Notes: generated by a model not told the origin, from the letters alone. A stretch of DNA of 64,000 nucleotides from a bacterium 1XD42-76 (GCA_009917545.1 QZDW01000005.1:62001-126000); one strand, 5' to 3'. Shown: positions 35,401 through 42,718, counted from the stretch's first letter. Translations and numbers: made by a program.

Positions 35401-37032
35401 AAGCCCTTTGCCGCCCGTGCCGTATTCTTCTGACAGGAAATCAGCAGCAGCGGCTATGGCAGGGGATTTCTGGTAAAAGGCAACGATCCGCAGGATGCTG
35501 TTTTCCTCATTCCCCCCACTGGTAAGGGCGCGGCCAACTACCGCATCCTGAATCGTGGAAAGGGTATTTTTCGTATCCGGGGCAGAACGGGCCGCTTTTT
35601 TGGCCTGCCTTTCATCTTCCTGTGCCTGCGCGATACGGCCTGCCTGCTCCTCCACGGTCGGGAAGAGGGTAAACTGGAAAAATTCAGGTTCCTTCTGCCC
35701 GGACGCAGGAACGGCGGGTTCTTCACCCGCCGTTCCTTGTTCTTCCTTATCTGCTTTTTCTTCCCTGCCCTGCTTTTCCGTCCCTTCCGGCTTTACCGGT
35801 AAACGATCTCTGCCAGCACGGTTTCCTCCGCCTGCTCCGTGAAGCTGTTCACTGCCTGGAGCCATGCCATCTGATCCCGCTCCTTCAGGTCCTCGTCCAC
35901 CCCGTTCTTCTTCATCATTTCGCCCACCATCCGGTCTACCTGTTCCTGTGCCTGGCTGTCCGTCTGCCGCAGGTGTTCCATAAGCCTCCCTGTCAGCAGC
36001 ATGGAGGTGTATGTCCCGTGGTGGTGTTCCTTCAGGAATGTCTGCCTCAGCATCCCGTACTTCCCTAACAGGATTTCCTCCGTTTCCTCCTCGCCATCCA
36101 TCATCAGCTCCGGAATCAGATAGTCCCCGTTTTTCCTGTATGTCAGCTCTGCCATTTTTTATGCCTCCTTCTTTACTTTCATGCTTTAAAGTATTAAAGT
36201 CCCTTGTGTCTTTAGTATAACCGATGTCAGACGGTTTTTCAAGTGGTTTTTCTGCATTTTTCTGGCGGTCCCGTATCATATCCCGATCAAACTGGCGGAT
36301 TACCTGCCCAATCTCCTGAAGGATTCCCATAGAAAGGGCGCTTGTGGCATCCCCTAAGTGGTGCAGAGCGGCAGGAGTGGAAAACTCCGTGATCCCCCTC
36401 AGATCATCATCCTCCAGGTAATCGGACGCATCCAGGCCGCAGCGGGTGAGCAGGGCATATTGGACACTGGCGGTAAGGGTATCCCTGAAACAGACTTCCA
36501 TGTTCAGGTCATCCAATTCCTCTAAAAAACTGCCTTCTGCGTCATAAGCCAGGTCGCGCAGGTATTCCTGGTAGGCTCCCTCCACAGCGCGGGCAGCTGC
36601 TTCCATCAGGCCGCTGCCCAGATCCTGCCGGCTGCTTCCCCCATAGCGCTCCCCCAACGCGGCAAGCACGGCGGGGTGGTGTTCCTCCCGCATTTCCCAC
36701 AGATAGGGCATCCTCGCGCCCCTGACCGGCCTTGTGTCGGACACGTCAAAGACATATTCCAAGCGCGGTCTGCCGCTTTCATTTTCCCGTATCAGGGCAA
36801 TCCCTTTGGAACCGGCCTTTACCCACCGGTGCATTTTTTCATTCCAGAGTTCCATGGCGGCACAAGCCGTAGCGTCCGGCCTCTGGGCGTAGATCAGGAG
36901 CTGATCTTCGAACTTATATTTATAGAGCCTAGAAGCTGTGTCAAGATATTGCTTCCAGCCGTCCACGCTCCTGGTAATATTATGGGCGGTCTGGTCCGCA
37001 AGCTGTGACACAAGCTGTATTTTTCTTGCCAT
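26470..37032 (-). CDS. Giant methylase-SNF2 helicase fusion protein
   Basis: A 3520-residue cytoplasmic protein starting MARKIQLVSQLADQTAHNI; AAGGAGG fixes this start, 21 codons inside the open frame. The N-terminal 270 residues are an ArdC-like/LtrC-type segment, then a low-complexity Gly/Glu linker and several repeated mixed alpha/beta modules (about 500-1400). A YodL-like segment lies near 1440-1540. An N6-adenine methylase-like domain follows with ILEPSCGIGNFFG (about 1964) and VGNVPFGEY (about 2027), where NVPF replaces the usual NPPY. The SF2 helicase has AHVVGAGKTFEM (about 2655), VDEAHGFKN (about 2817) and DLEQRAGRIVRRGNEN (about 3180). The tail is coiled coil ending with GKPSILKSL. 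Related large proteins are common in Clostridia ICEs; proposed roles are DNA processing and protection from restriction. Confidence 0.9.
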   Translation of the reverse strand: MARKIQLVSQLADQTAHNITRSVDGWKQYLDTASRLYKYKFEDQLLIYAQRPDATACAAMELWNEKMHRWVKAGSKGIALIRENESGRPRLEYVFDVSDTRPVRGARMPYLWEMREEHHPAVLAALGERYGGSSRQDLGSGLMEAAARAVEGAYQEYLRDLAYDAEGSFLEELDDLNMEVCFRDTLTASVQYALLTRCGLDASDYLEDDDLRGITEFSTPAALHHLGDATSALSMGILQEIGQVIRQFDRDMIRDRQKNAEKPLEKPSDIGYTKDTRDFNTLKHESKEGGIKNGRADIQEKRGLSDSGADDGWRGGNGGNPVREVRDAEADIPEGTPPRDIHLHAADREAYGTPAADGQPGTGTGRPDGGRNDEEERGGRGPEGAGSDGMAPGSEQLHGAGGGNRAGRDRLPVKPEGTEKQGREEKADKEEQGTAGEEPAVPASGQKEPEFFQFTLFPTVEEQAGRIAQAQEDERQAKKAARSAPDTKNTLSTIQDAVVGRALTSGGNEENSILRIVAFYQKSPAIAAAADFLSEEYGTGGKGLSIGGKDYAIWFDKEGIRISPGRTANIPGCTMVSWEKAAAMVSGLLEDGTYAGQKALDAAQANEIKELAEKLWFLRQDLSQEGIEAGELPYLSELYLGFPGFPDGTEKIAECLESPETWQKLLSELESFCPKYEANPDLLRFHMKPNPAVLAGRLSNLAVERKEFHAVENYEPARASFITEDEIDRMLTRGSGISEGKMRIYSYFVQGHDAKERTVFLRDEYGIGGYGSTGYHEWHDSKGITFTRENDISGFKGYDTVRMSWDKVQKRIGALIENGRYLNPSEMAYTAQYERVQLARGITSFYSSDPNGQRHISPYDRSYDEALKQILHALEIPEKSAAMYEDMVKIFALVSPEERNYNLMQRAIDNMAAYQRGEYSLFTPLPVETLEAQRQKKETEKKPGTKKEQKPLGELEAIARELAKKQRQKEKEESDGQLSFDFSSMENTEGAESGRQGQEEWESAKAAASQILEGHGLAVSDEMFEAAREELGQETASGEALASKVEETLQRDEAETILSQYDIGYGFMGNGLTVWNRLEEAHGDYKTIAHIDDERNIRFWDDGLPEIIKERIREIAATVETNISVSQDIPVFSTPPRKEQELAEEKGADKNTEVPADNPLEAELKTPVTLYREALSTLLEATRQSSFYSYLRDRETDYDSAAVELNNELQYFIDEIADSQPDLYAAFSLPMFREWMVEDILEHTYQDIVTDSRDAIERHTGEPGMPEWAKGTEGGSVQKRAALEKVEPETQDKKKGRTLPELNYRAFMRLFPDFFKQNYTAMQLQAGESMMPLNIESLGDNEISIAHYYRQNGDSMSDPEMTFRIDHEKGTLEPLTYQQDGLGLYQQVYPEPGKWIPKLRKDLNRFTNQWFRNIEEQRYLPERAVMEVDGNRKEISYEEGKPDLPMDKEVQGELASVLTGAEKEAKPAQEGADLAPNVEEYLSLKARFPEKLVGIQTDTGCLFYGEDAKTAAPALGTELLVREIPGLGETSVTGASSWQVALKKVLEHGHSVVIAEPDPGHGEAAPYHIIKERDIADFIPLGMKLTIDGRRMEIDSVDYQNDRVSLKDLDMQGWFPIFRSEPISFVRECVEEEWEKESAQEIITSVQEETPRQQDIENEPASSRRQETKESPLPDSPEVKEAKRLIGDFCLDEYNEDSVDFSNPEKVCLGYGVTDNGGFEIRVDVNLEDFSISQYVDEKCVETRQYGSLRELIDEELNFLDYDQLFYVEPHIQEQLEADLNEKIRWEEMQGAREGVVPMEQENTAREETLETVEIEGGVIDGGDRMEFTGSRLPYDIIIEKIPVGSKRENFHITDDDLGIGGQKTKYQNNVAAIRTLKQVEAENRLATPQEQETLSKYVGWGGLAQAFDPNNEKWAKEHAELKELLTKEEYASAQETVLNAHYTSPTVIKAMYEAVSRMNFTPGNILEPSCGIGNFFGLVPEEYQNARLYGVELDSLTGRIARQLYQKADIAISGFEDTDHPDDFFDLAVGNVPFGEYKVHDRRYDRQNLLVHDYFLTKSLDKLRPGGVAAFVISKGTMDKMSSKAREELAKKADLLGAVRLPNTAFKANAGTSVTADILFFQKRGSAPEKLPDWVGTGQTQDGVPINNYFLQHPEMVLGTMAFSENMYGNAMETACLPILGADLKEQLAQAITHIAQPDRELLRMDAPDTEEGKGTETIPADPDVRNFSFMEKNGKLYFRENSRMKLVEPGKTQAARIHGMIGIRDSARKLIDLQMKGAGDEEIQAEQEKLNQLYDKFQEKYGVLNSTGNRLAFRQDSSYPLLCSLEVIDEEGNLKRKADMFSKRTIQHRKPATSVDTAVEALGVSIGERACVDLGFMASLMGGSEKIPQIVSDLKGIIFKDPDSGPFDMEAGGDHWQKGWQAADEYLSGNVRLKLEKARLAAEKYPEFAVNAEYLEKVQPKDLTAPEISARIGSPWIDTKYYKQFMFSLFQTPGYLQDKKMNIVYSDVSGEWSIRGKSEDSRTNTRVWNTYGTKRINAYAILEASLNQRSVQIFDTHYDEEGKEIRVLNEKETAIAQQKQEAIKEAFQDWIFKDPDRRADLCATYNRIFNSMRPREYDGKHINFIGMNPEIRLEAHQRNAVARILYGGNSLLAHVVGAGKTFEMVAAAMESKRLGLCRKSLIVVPNHLTEQWGGDFMALYPGANVLVATKKDFEPRNRKKFCARISTGDYDAVIIGHSQFEKIPISPERQKAIIEDQIDEIVDAITEAKINKEEKFTIKQLERTKKSLNAELKKLYDKKKDDTVYFEELGIDRLFVDEAHGFKNLYMHTKMRNVAGISQTKAQKSSDMFAKCRYLDEITGGRGVVFATGTPVSNSMVELYTMMRYLQYSMLEQGYQDSIGNMHSLKHFDNWAATFGEQVAAVELKPEGTGFRLKTRFARFYNLPELMNLWKEAADIQTADMLKLPVPEVEYVTVQTEPSEAQKKMVQGLAERAERIRTEKIDPSLDNMLKITSDGRKLALDQRIMNPLLGDDPGSKVNACVENVFWIWQESTPSKGTQLIFSDLSTPKGKPEAQKENGKENETGEEGKEAGTAEEAVMEASVYDDIRKKLIGKGIPAEEIAFIHSANTENQKAELFAKVRSGQVRVLLGSTQKMGAGTNVQTKLVASHDLDCPWRPADLEQRAGRIVRRGNENDHVKIFRYVTKGTFDAYTWGLVESKQKFIGQIMTSKSPARSIEDVDATALSYAEVKMLATGDPRIKQKMDLDIQVTKLKMLKANHSAQQYEMQDKVRGYYPNKIKEMELLIDCLKADLPLLETHPVKEDAFSMEVMGTVYTDRKEAGQAIVAACRLMDEPDKDMELGTYRGFPMKLCFDGSAFKVTMKQHLTHTAELSSDIVGNISRINNALEKIPQSLTNHEQNLKRLYTELESAKEEASRPFPQEEELAEKSALLAELNTVLDNEEKGRGTEKESQEREPVPEGSGSKDAPAGKPSILKSLKEYERPVPVSSGMERSPKQEVI

Positions 37033-37141
37033 GCACAACCTCCTTTTTTGCATGATTATATGGGGAAAGCCCATGTGTGGCTGTCCGCCATACATGGGCT
37101 TTCTATTTACCGTTATTCTGGGCAGCGCCTGCCCGGTATTT

Positions 37142-37378
37142 TTACCGTCCTGTGCCTCTCTGGGTTTGGATTTCCTTTACCGCGTACCGGATCAGTTCCT
37201 CCGGTGTGGGTATTTCCCCCACGCACGGCACTCTACGCTGGTAAGCCGCCGTTACCCCGCCGTCCTCTGGCGGGTTCTTCCATGCCTCGGTTATGGATTT
37301 CTGCATTTCCTCCCGTACTTCCTTTACGGTAACGCCATTTGCCCTCGCCACGCTCCTTAATATTTTCCTCATGTTCAT
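37142..37378 (-). CDS. Spo0A C-terminal-like small protein
   Basis: A 78-residue protein starting MNMRKILRSVARANGVTVKE with AAGGAGAG upstream. The pattern VARANGVTVKEVREEMQKSI plus PTPEELIRYAVKEI resembles the DNA-binding domain of Spo0A, without its receiver domain. Small proteins of this kind accompany ICE transfer genes in Clostridia and may be transcriptional regulators. It directly precedes the helicase gene in the same direction and is divergent from an XRE gene. Confidence 0.7.
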   Translation of the reverse strand: MNMRKILRSVARANGVTVKEVREEMQKSITEAWKNPPEDGGVTAAYQRRVPCVGEIPTPEELIRYAVKEIQTQRGTGR

Positions 37379-37623
37379 TCCTACTCTCCTTATGATTTAT
37401 TTGTACGTTTTTATGTTCTATTAGTTCATGTATCTATCATAACGGATGAAAAATGCAGAATCTGTCGAAACTTGTTCTTTATAAAAATTTTATGATTTAT
37501 TAGTTCATAAAACTCTATTTTTCACGTCTATTGAATCATTTTAACGCCGGCAAATGGTATCTATACTTTATATGTACCATTGGTTCATGGAATACGAACA
37601 AAACAAGAAAGGAGAACTTTGCC
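37379..37623. promoter_or_regulatory. Divergent control region with repeated TTAGTTCAT-type motifs
   Basis: A 245-bp AT-rich gap between two divergent genes with four related elements: TATTAGTTCATG (37419-37430), TATTAGTTCATAA (37498-37510), TATTGAATCAT (37529-37539) and CATTGGTTCATGG (37578-37590). The core is TTRGTTCAT. The placement fits operators for the adjacent XRE protein controlling itself and the transfer operon. Promoter boxes cannot be fixed with certainty. Confidence 0.55.
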
Positions 37624-37962
37624 ATGGAACAGCCTTTGAATATACTGCTTATGGGAGAACGTCTCCGTGCTTTCCGGGTTTCCAAGAAACAGACCATGAA
37701 AGAATTCGCGGAACTGTGCGGGATCTCTGAACGCTACCTTGCTGATATAGAGCGGGGAGTGAAAGCCCCGAAGCTGGAAACTTTTGTCAGGATTGTCAAC
37801 GCAGCTGGCGTTTCCCCAGAATATCTTTTGCAGGACAGCCTTGTGGGAGTGGACAAAGGGAACCTTGTGCGGGACACCCTGAATATCCTGCCACCAGAAC
37901 AGCAGACACTGTTCCAGGATTTTATCCTGGGCCTGGTAAAAAGCATGGGGCAGGGCGTTTAG
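37624..37962 (+). CDS. XRE-family regulator of the transfer region
   Basis: A 112-residue regulator starting MEQPLNILLMGERLRAFRVS, with AAAGGAGAAC before the ATG. The helix-turn-helix is about residues 22-50 (TMKEFAELCGISERYLADIE), followed by a C-terminal dimerisation region with LPPEQQTLFQDFILGLVKSM. It is the only plus-strand gene in the 23-64 kb conjugation region, is divergent from the long operon, and faces an array of repeated motifs. It is therefore the best candidate for the ICE's transfer repressor (inference). Confidence 0.85.
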   Translation: MEQPLNILLMGERLRAFRVSKKQTMKEFAELCGISERYLADIERGVKAPKLETFVRIVNAAGVSPEYLLQDSLVGVDKGNLVRDTLNILPPEQQTLFQDFILGLVKSMGQGV

Positions 37963-38237
37963 CTTTCCCCCCACCGTTTCCGGTTCATTTTCTCCAGCAC
38001 TTCTTTTTGTGCCTCGGACAGGATGCGTGGCGGGGATATTTTTAGCCATTTTTTCGGCAGTTCAAAGGTCATGCCGCCGTATCCGTTATCTCCGGTGCGC
38101 CGTACCTGCTCCGGGTGGGAGGCACACAGCGCCGTGAGCTGCCGAGCCAGGGCAGCGTTATAGGTGTAGACGCTTGCGGCCTTGTCTGCCTCATTAAACA
38201 GGATCACGCTTTCCCTTTCATAATTTGTCAGTTTCAT
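37959..38237 (-). CDS. Small conserved ICE protein, unknown function
   Basis: A 92-residue protein starting MKLTNYERESVILFNEADKA. It has a helical N-terminus, a central LTALCASHPEQVRRTGDNGY, then FELPKKWLKISPPRILSEAQ and a basic C-terminus. It overlaps the convergent XRE gene by four bases at the stops. No enzyme motif is visible. It belongs to the minus-strand transfer operon and has its neighbours' codon use. Confidence 0.65.
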   Translation of the reverse strand: MKLTNYERESVILFNEADKAASVYTYNAALARQLTALCASHPEQVRRTGDNGYGGMTFELPKKWLKISPPRILSEAQKEVLEKMNRKRWGES

Positions 38238-38245
38238 TTCCCTGC

Positions 38246-38920
38246 CTACCTTTCCGGTTCCCGCCGCGTTTTTTCCATAAGAGGGGATTCCCGGAAGAGC
38301 CGTTCTGCCCCCTTCCTGTCCTCACGGAGCATATCAAGGAGCGATGGGCGGCTCTCCCTCATAAAATCCCGCTGGCTGTCAGCCCTTGCGTAGAAATCCT
38401 TCCGCGCGGCCTCCTGGTCGCAGAAATAATGCCCCCAAAAGAAATTCTCATCCCCCGTCTGCTCATCGTTGCTGATATTCCTCGCCCAGGTCGCGTAAGG
38501 CTGCGGGGCATTGGGGTTTTCCGCAAGGACATATTCCATGTGGCCGACAACTTCATTTTCCAGTATTGTATAGCCCTGGTTCACACGGGGCGCTTCATTA
38601 TTTGGGATCCCGTCAATCATGTTGGCGTTCTGCTCCGTGGAAAGTTCCGCCGCCCGCAGGTGATTGGCGTTTTCCGAGGACGGGGCAAGGGAATATTCCT
38701 GTTCCTGCTCCTTTGTAAGCGGTCTTGGGTATTCCACATACCCGAAGGCTTTGACAGCCCCATTCTCTGCCAGTATGGGCGAAATCTCTTTGATCTGCAC
38801 CAGCTTCATGTCCTCCATATGGGGGCAGATCCCTTTGAGCAGGGCTTCATTGGTAATGTAATAACGGTATCTGTCTGGCTGCTGTTCGGCAAATTCCTCC
38901 AGTTTCTGTTTTGGTTCCAA
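38246..38920 (-). CDS. ICE protein with C-terminal PS-motif, unknown function
   Basis: A 224-residue protein. The N-terminal 75 residues (starting MEPKQKLEEFAEQQPDRYRY) form a mixed alpha/beta segment. The middle (TILENEVVGHMEYVLAENPN) looks strand-rich, and WARNISNDEQTGDENFFWGH contains aromatic clusters. The C-terminus carries ESRPSLLDMLREDRKG, one instance of a motif shared by several proteins of this element. It starts 14 bases after the topB stop. No known family is claimed. Confidence 0.65.
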   Translation of the reverse strand: MEPKQKLEEFAEQQPDRYRYYITNEALLKGICPHMEDMKLVQIKEISPILAENGAVKAFGYVEYPRPLTKEQEQEYSLAPSSENANHLRAAELSTEQNANMIDGIPNNEAPRVNQGYTILENEVVGHMEYVLAENPNAPQPYATWARNISNDEQTGDENFFWGHYFCDQEAARKDFYARADSQRDFMRESRPSLLDMLREDRKGAERLFRESPLMEKTRREPER

Positions 38921-38934
38921 ATAATTCCCCTCCT

Positions 38935-41043
38935 TTATTTCTTGTGGTCAAATTCCAGTTTGAAATTCACATATTTTCCCCCGGTATCTTCCATGAGGAT
39001 AGTAGCGTCATAGAATATCCCTTTTTTCTCCGAGTAAAGCCCAGTTATTTTCACCCTGCCTTTTTTCAGCAGGGCAGCGGCAATTTTCTTTGTCAGTTCC
39101 TTGCGCTTACTTTTAAAATAGGGGTTTTCTTTCCACAGGGCAAAGCCGCAGGAAGGGTTGTCTTTATAGCCGGAACAGTAAAAACTCTTTTTCCCCTCAT
39201 AGACCGGCCTGCCGCAGCGTGGGCAGCTGCCTATGGTTTCCCTCTGGGAATTGGAAAGCGCCGTGCCGGCAGGCGCGCTTTTATAAGTTTCCACCAGCCC
39301 ACGGACCATCTGTGTGATCCCGTCCATAAAATCCTCTGGAGATCTCTCCCCATGTTCCACTTCTTTTAATGCCGTTTCCCATTCAGCGGTCAGTTGGACG
39401 GATTTTACTGTTTCGGGGAGCGCCTGGATCAGTTCCATGCCCCTTGCGGTAGGAATCAGGAGTTTCTTTTTCCGCTCCACGAACCCGCTTTTCACCAGCT
39501 TTTCAATGATGCCAGCGCGTGTGGCCGGGGTTCCTAATCCTTTGCGCTCCACATCCTCAATCTGCGCGAATTCCTCCGCGCCGGCGTTTTCCATGGCAGA
39601 GAGCAGGGAATCCTCCGTATACCGTTTCGGGGGGCTTGTCGCGCCCTCCCGCAGCTTTGCCTCCCCGGCCGTTAGATTCTGCCCTTCGGAAAGTTCCGGA
39701 AGTGGCGCAGGTGTGTTTTCTTCCTCCCGCTTTCCCCTGAACATTTCCAAGAATGGCTTCTCCACGACCCGCCAGCCCCCGGACAGTTCCATGCGGCCTT
39801 TTGCGGTAAATGCCTCACCCTCACAGAGGACTGTCACCACAGTATCCGCATAAGTATATTTTTCCGGGCAGACGGCGCAAAGAAGCCTTATAGATACCAT
39901 GGTGAGGATATTCTTTTCCCCTGTCGGGAGCGAGCCAAGATCCGCCCCCGCCACTCCTTTTGTGGGGATTATCGCATGGTGGTCGCTTACTTTGGAGCTG
40001 TCCGTGACCTGATCCGCCTTTACCGCGCCATGGAACCCGGACACGGAGGGAAATGCCCCAGCAACTTTCCCACACAGTTCAGGAAGCATATCTGCCATAT
40101 CTTCTGTCAGATACCGGGAATCCGTGCGCGGGTAGGTTGCTAATTTCTTCTCATATAAAAGCTGGATATAATCCAGTGTCTGCTGCGCGGTGTATCCATA
40201 CAGCCGGTTGGCTTCCCGTTGCAGTGTCGTGAGGTCATATAATTTCGGCGGCTTTTCCGCTTTTTCCTGGCGGCTTACGGACTGCACGGACACAGGCTTC
40301 CCAAGGCAGGCTTTCCGCAGCTTCTCCGCATCCGTGCGGCTGGCGAACCGCCTGCTTGATATGTGGAAAGAGCCAAGATCCAGTTCTACGGAATAAAATT
40401 TTTCCTTGCGGAATCCCTCAATGGCCTGTTCCCGGTCTGCCAGCAGCGCCAATGTAGGTGTCATGACTCGCCCCACATTCAAGGTCTTGCCCCGGTAGAG
40501 GGTAGTAAACAATCTCGTGCCGTTGATACCCACCAGCCAATCCGCCTTCGCGCGGCACAGGGCAGCCTCATAGAGCCTATCGTAATTTCCCCCTGGGAGC
40601 AGGCTGTCAAACCCCTCACGGATAGCAGTGTCCTCCATGGACGAGATCCAGAGCCGCCTGAATGGTTTCCCACACCCGGCCTGATGGTAGACAAGCCGGA
40701 ATATCAGCTCCCCTTCCCTCCCCGCGTCCGTGGCCTCCACCAGTTCCGCCACATCAGGGCGCTCCATCAGGCTTTTTAAAATATCAAACTGCTTTTTGGT
40801 GGAAGGCGACACAGAGCAGAGCCAGGGGTCAGGCAGGATAGGGAGATCCTCATGCGTCCATTTTGAATATCTGGGATCATAGCTGTCGGCGGCGGCAAGC
40901 TCCACCAGATGCCCTACGCACCAGCTTACCAGATAGCCCTCCCCTTCCAGGTAGCCGTCCCTGCGCCCGGTTACGCCGAGGCTTTTGGCGATCGCCTGGG
41001 CAACACTTGGTTTTTCTGTTATGACTAACGTATTAGTTGGCAA
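38935..41043 (-). CDS. topB: DNA topoisomerase III (TopB-like), TTG start
   Basis: A 702-residue type IA topoisomerase, which passes single strands and probably resolves intermediates during excision, replication or transfer. The Toprim domain has VITEKPSVAQAIA at the start and DAGREGELIFRL near residue 103. The active-site tyrosine lies in TYPRTDSRYL (about 300). A C-terminal zinc ribbon, CPRCGRPVYEG with FYCSGYKDNPSCGF, is present. The start is TTG: AGGAGG stands eight to nine bases before it, and the longer ATG frame has no ribosome binding site. Toposiomerase genes of this type are standard in Clostridia ICEs. Confidence 0.92.
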   Translation of the reverse strand: MPTNTLVITEKPSVAQAIAKSLGVTGRRDGYLEGEGYLVSWCVGHLVELAAADSYDPRYSKWTHEDLPILPDPWLCSVSPSTKKQFDILKSLMERPDVAELVEATDAGREGELIFRLVYHQAGCGKPFRRLWISSMEDTAIREGFDSLLPGGNYDRLYEAALCRAKADWLVGINGTRLFTTLYRGKTLNVGRVMTPTLALLADREQAIEGFRKEKFYSVELDLGSFHISSRRFASRTDAEKLRKACLGKPVSVQSVSRQEKAEKPPKLYDLTTLQREANRLYGYTAQQTLDYIQLLYEKKLATYPRTDSRYLTEDMADMLPELCGKVAGAFPSVSGFHGAVKADQVTDSSKVSDHHAIIPTKGVAGADLGSLPTGEKNILTMVSIRLLCAVCPEKYTYADTVVTVLCEGEAFTAKGRMELSGGWRVVEKPFLEMFRGKREEENTPAPLPELSEGQNLTAGEAKLREGATSPPKRYTEDSLLSAMENAGAEEFAQIEDVERKGLGTPATRAGIIEKLVKSGFVERKKKLLIPTARGMELIQALPETVKSVQLTAEWETALKEVEHGERSPEDFMDGITQMVRGLVETYKSAPAGTALSNSQRETIGSCPRCGRPVYEGKKSFYCSGYKDNPSCGFALWKENPYFKSKRKELTKKIAAALLKKGRVKITGLYSEKKGIFYDATILMEDTGGKYVNFKLEFDHKK

Positions 41044-41068
41044 ATTCAATTCCTCCTGTCTTTGAAAC

Positions 41069-41096
41069 GCCGGCACAGGGGGTTCCCTGTGCCGGC
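41069..41096. terminator. Perfect 12-bp hairpin between the pilin gene and topB
   Basis: GCCGGCACAGGG pairs with CCCTGTGCCGGC around GGTT. It follows the pilin gene stop by eight bases but has no U-run, so it may be a weak terminator or an mRNA 3'-end stabiliser at the boundary of the surface-protein genes. Confidence 0.6.
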
Positions 41097-41103
41097 AGGG
41101 CTA

Positions 41104-42705
41104 TTACTGTTTCCGTTTTATGCGTGAAAGAGAAACCCCGCACAGCAGAGCCGCCAGGAAACAGATGGCGGACAGTCCCCATGGAAGCAACGGGAATACT
41201 TCCCCGGTCTTTGGTATGATGTCCTGGGGATTGGTATGTTCCAAATCCCGTTCACTGTTGATCTCCACCACAGTAACCAGCCCCTCTGTAATGCTAAAGC
41301 GGATCCGTGCTGTTTCCCCATAGAATCCGGCAGGTGACTTTTTCTCCCGCAGATAGTAGTCCCCTTCCGGCAAAAGCAGCGTCCCTTTCCCATCCTTTAC
41401 TGTCAGTTCCCCCGCCTTTTTTCCATCGCTGCCATAGGCAATCAGCTTTTGGCCGGACAGTTTTTCCCCTGTGCCGGAAGCGGCGTTTATGACCTGTAAT
41501 GTACCTGTTTTTTTATTGCTGCTATTTTCCCTGGCGCTATCCCCTGTCTTTTCTGGAGATCCTGTCTTTTCTGAAGGAGAAGCAGCTGGAGCGGAAGAAA
41601 GGGCGGGAGATGGGGAAACTTGCGCTGACGGATCTTTTGCCGCGCCATCCTTTTCCTCTTTTTTTTCTGGTTCCGTGACCTCTTCTTTTTCATTTGTTAC
41701 TGTTTCCTCCGTTGTCTGGCCGGAATGGACTGTGAAATCAATTTTTTCCTCGTCCAGACGGTAGCCTTGCGGGGCTTCCAGTTCCAGGAAATAATAGCTG
41801 CCCGGATCCAGTTTTATTTCTGCCACGCCTTTGCGGTCGGTAATGATCTCACCCATGCGGTTGTCTGTATCCGCGTCATAAATCCCAAAAACCGCGTCTT
41901 TGAGCCTTTTCCCATCTTCTGAATCCCGTTTCGTGATACGGAACGCACCCGGTTCCTCTTTGGATTCTTTCACCTTGCGGTTTGTGACGGACAATTCCTC
42001 CACGCCGCCCGCCTGCAGGGAGATACGGAATGTTTCATCAGGGAGGCAGTACCCTTTTGGGGCGGCAGTTTCCTTTATGGTATAACTGCCTGCCGGCAAT
42101 TCCAGGCTTGCGGTCCCATCCTCGCCAGTCAGCAGTTCACCCGCTTTCTTGCCGCTCCCCGCTTCATAAACGGAGAATACGGCTCCAGGCAGCTTTTTAT
42201 CTTTCCTGTCAACGTCAGTTTTGGTAATCTTTACCGTTCCTGTTTCCGGTTTCGGCTCCTGTTCCGGCAGGCGCTTATTGGTGACGGCGATTTCCTGGGT
42301 TTTCCCGGCAGTCACCATGGCCGTGTATTTTTCACCGGACAGCTGGTAGCCTTCCGGGACGCACTGTTCCTGGATATAATATTCCCCTGGGGCAAGGGAT
42401 GCCTGGGCGGTCCCGTCCTCCCCGGTCAGCATTTCCCCAGCCTCTGTGTTGTCGGGAGCAAAATATATTTTAAAGGATGCGCCGGGCAGGGGTTCCCTGG
42501 TATCTTCATCCGTTTTAGACAGCTTAAGACAGCCGTTTTCCTCCTGCTGTCCCCCTTCATCTGCCTCTGATTCTCCCATGCCATTTCCCGACACGCTTTC
42601 CACTTCGGCTTCAGGCAGCACCTCCTCTGCCCGTGCCGTCACAGGCATAGCCATAAGTGTAAAAAGGCACAGGGATATAAAATAAGTAGTGATCTTTTTT
42701 AACAT
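41104..42705 (-). CDS. SpaA/Cna-B-domain surface protein with sortase signal
   Basis: A 533-residue cell-wall-anchored protein. The signal peptide is in MLKKITTYFISLCLFTLMAM, with cleavage near the ARAEE site. Three Cna-B/SpaA repeats follow (about residues 55-145, 150-245, 250-340), each with KITKTD-like first strands and APxGY-type ends. A Ser/Pro/Lys-rich linker is next, then a fourth repeat (about 400-490). The sorting signal is IPKTGEVFPLL, a membrane segment and a basic tail (SRIKRKQ). GGAGG precedes the ATG. The sortase gene lies directly upstream. It likely aids donor-recipient contact or adhesion during transfer. Confidence 0.9.
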   Translation of the reverse strand: MLKKITTYFISLCLFTLMAMPVTARAEEVLPEAEVESVSGNGMGESEADEGGQQEENGCLKLSKTDEDTREPLPGASFKIYFAPDNTEAGEMLTGEDGTAQASLAPGEYYIQEQCVPEGYQLSGEKYTAMVTAGKTQEIAVTNKRLPEQEPKPETGTVKITKTDVDRKDKKLPGAVFSVYEAGSGKKAGELLTGEDGTASLELPAGSYTIKETAAPKGYCLPDETFRISLQAGGVEELSVTNRKVKESKEEPGAFRITKRDSEDGKRLKDAVFGIYDADTDNRMGEIITDRKGVAEIKLDPGSYYFLELEAPQGYRLDEEKIDFTVHSGQTTEETVTNEKEEVTEPEKKEEKDGAAKDPSAQVSPSPALSSAPAASPSEKTGSPEKTGDSARENSSNKKTGTLQVINAASGTGEKLSGQKLIAYGSDGKKAGELTVKDGKGTLLLPEGDYYLREKKSPAGFYGETARIRFSITEGLVTVVEINSERDLEHTNPQDIIPKTGEVFPLLPWGLSAICFLAALLCGVSLSRIKRKQ

Positions 42706-42718
42706 AAATTGCCTCCTT

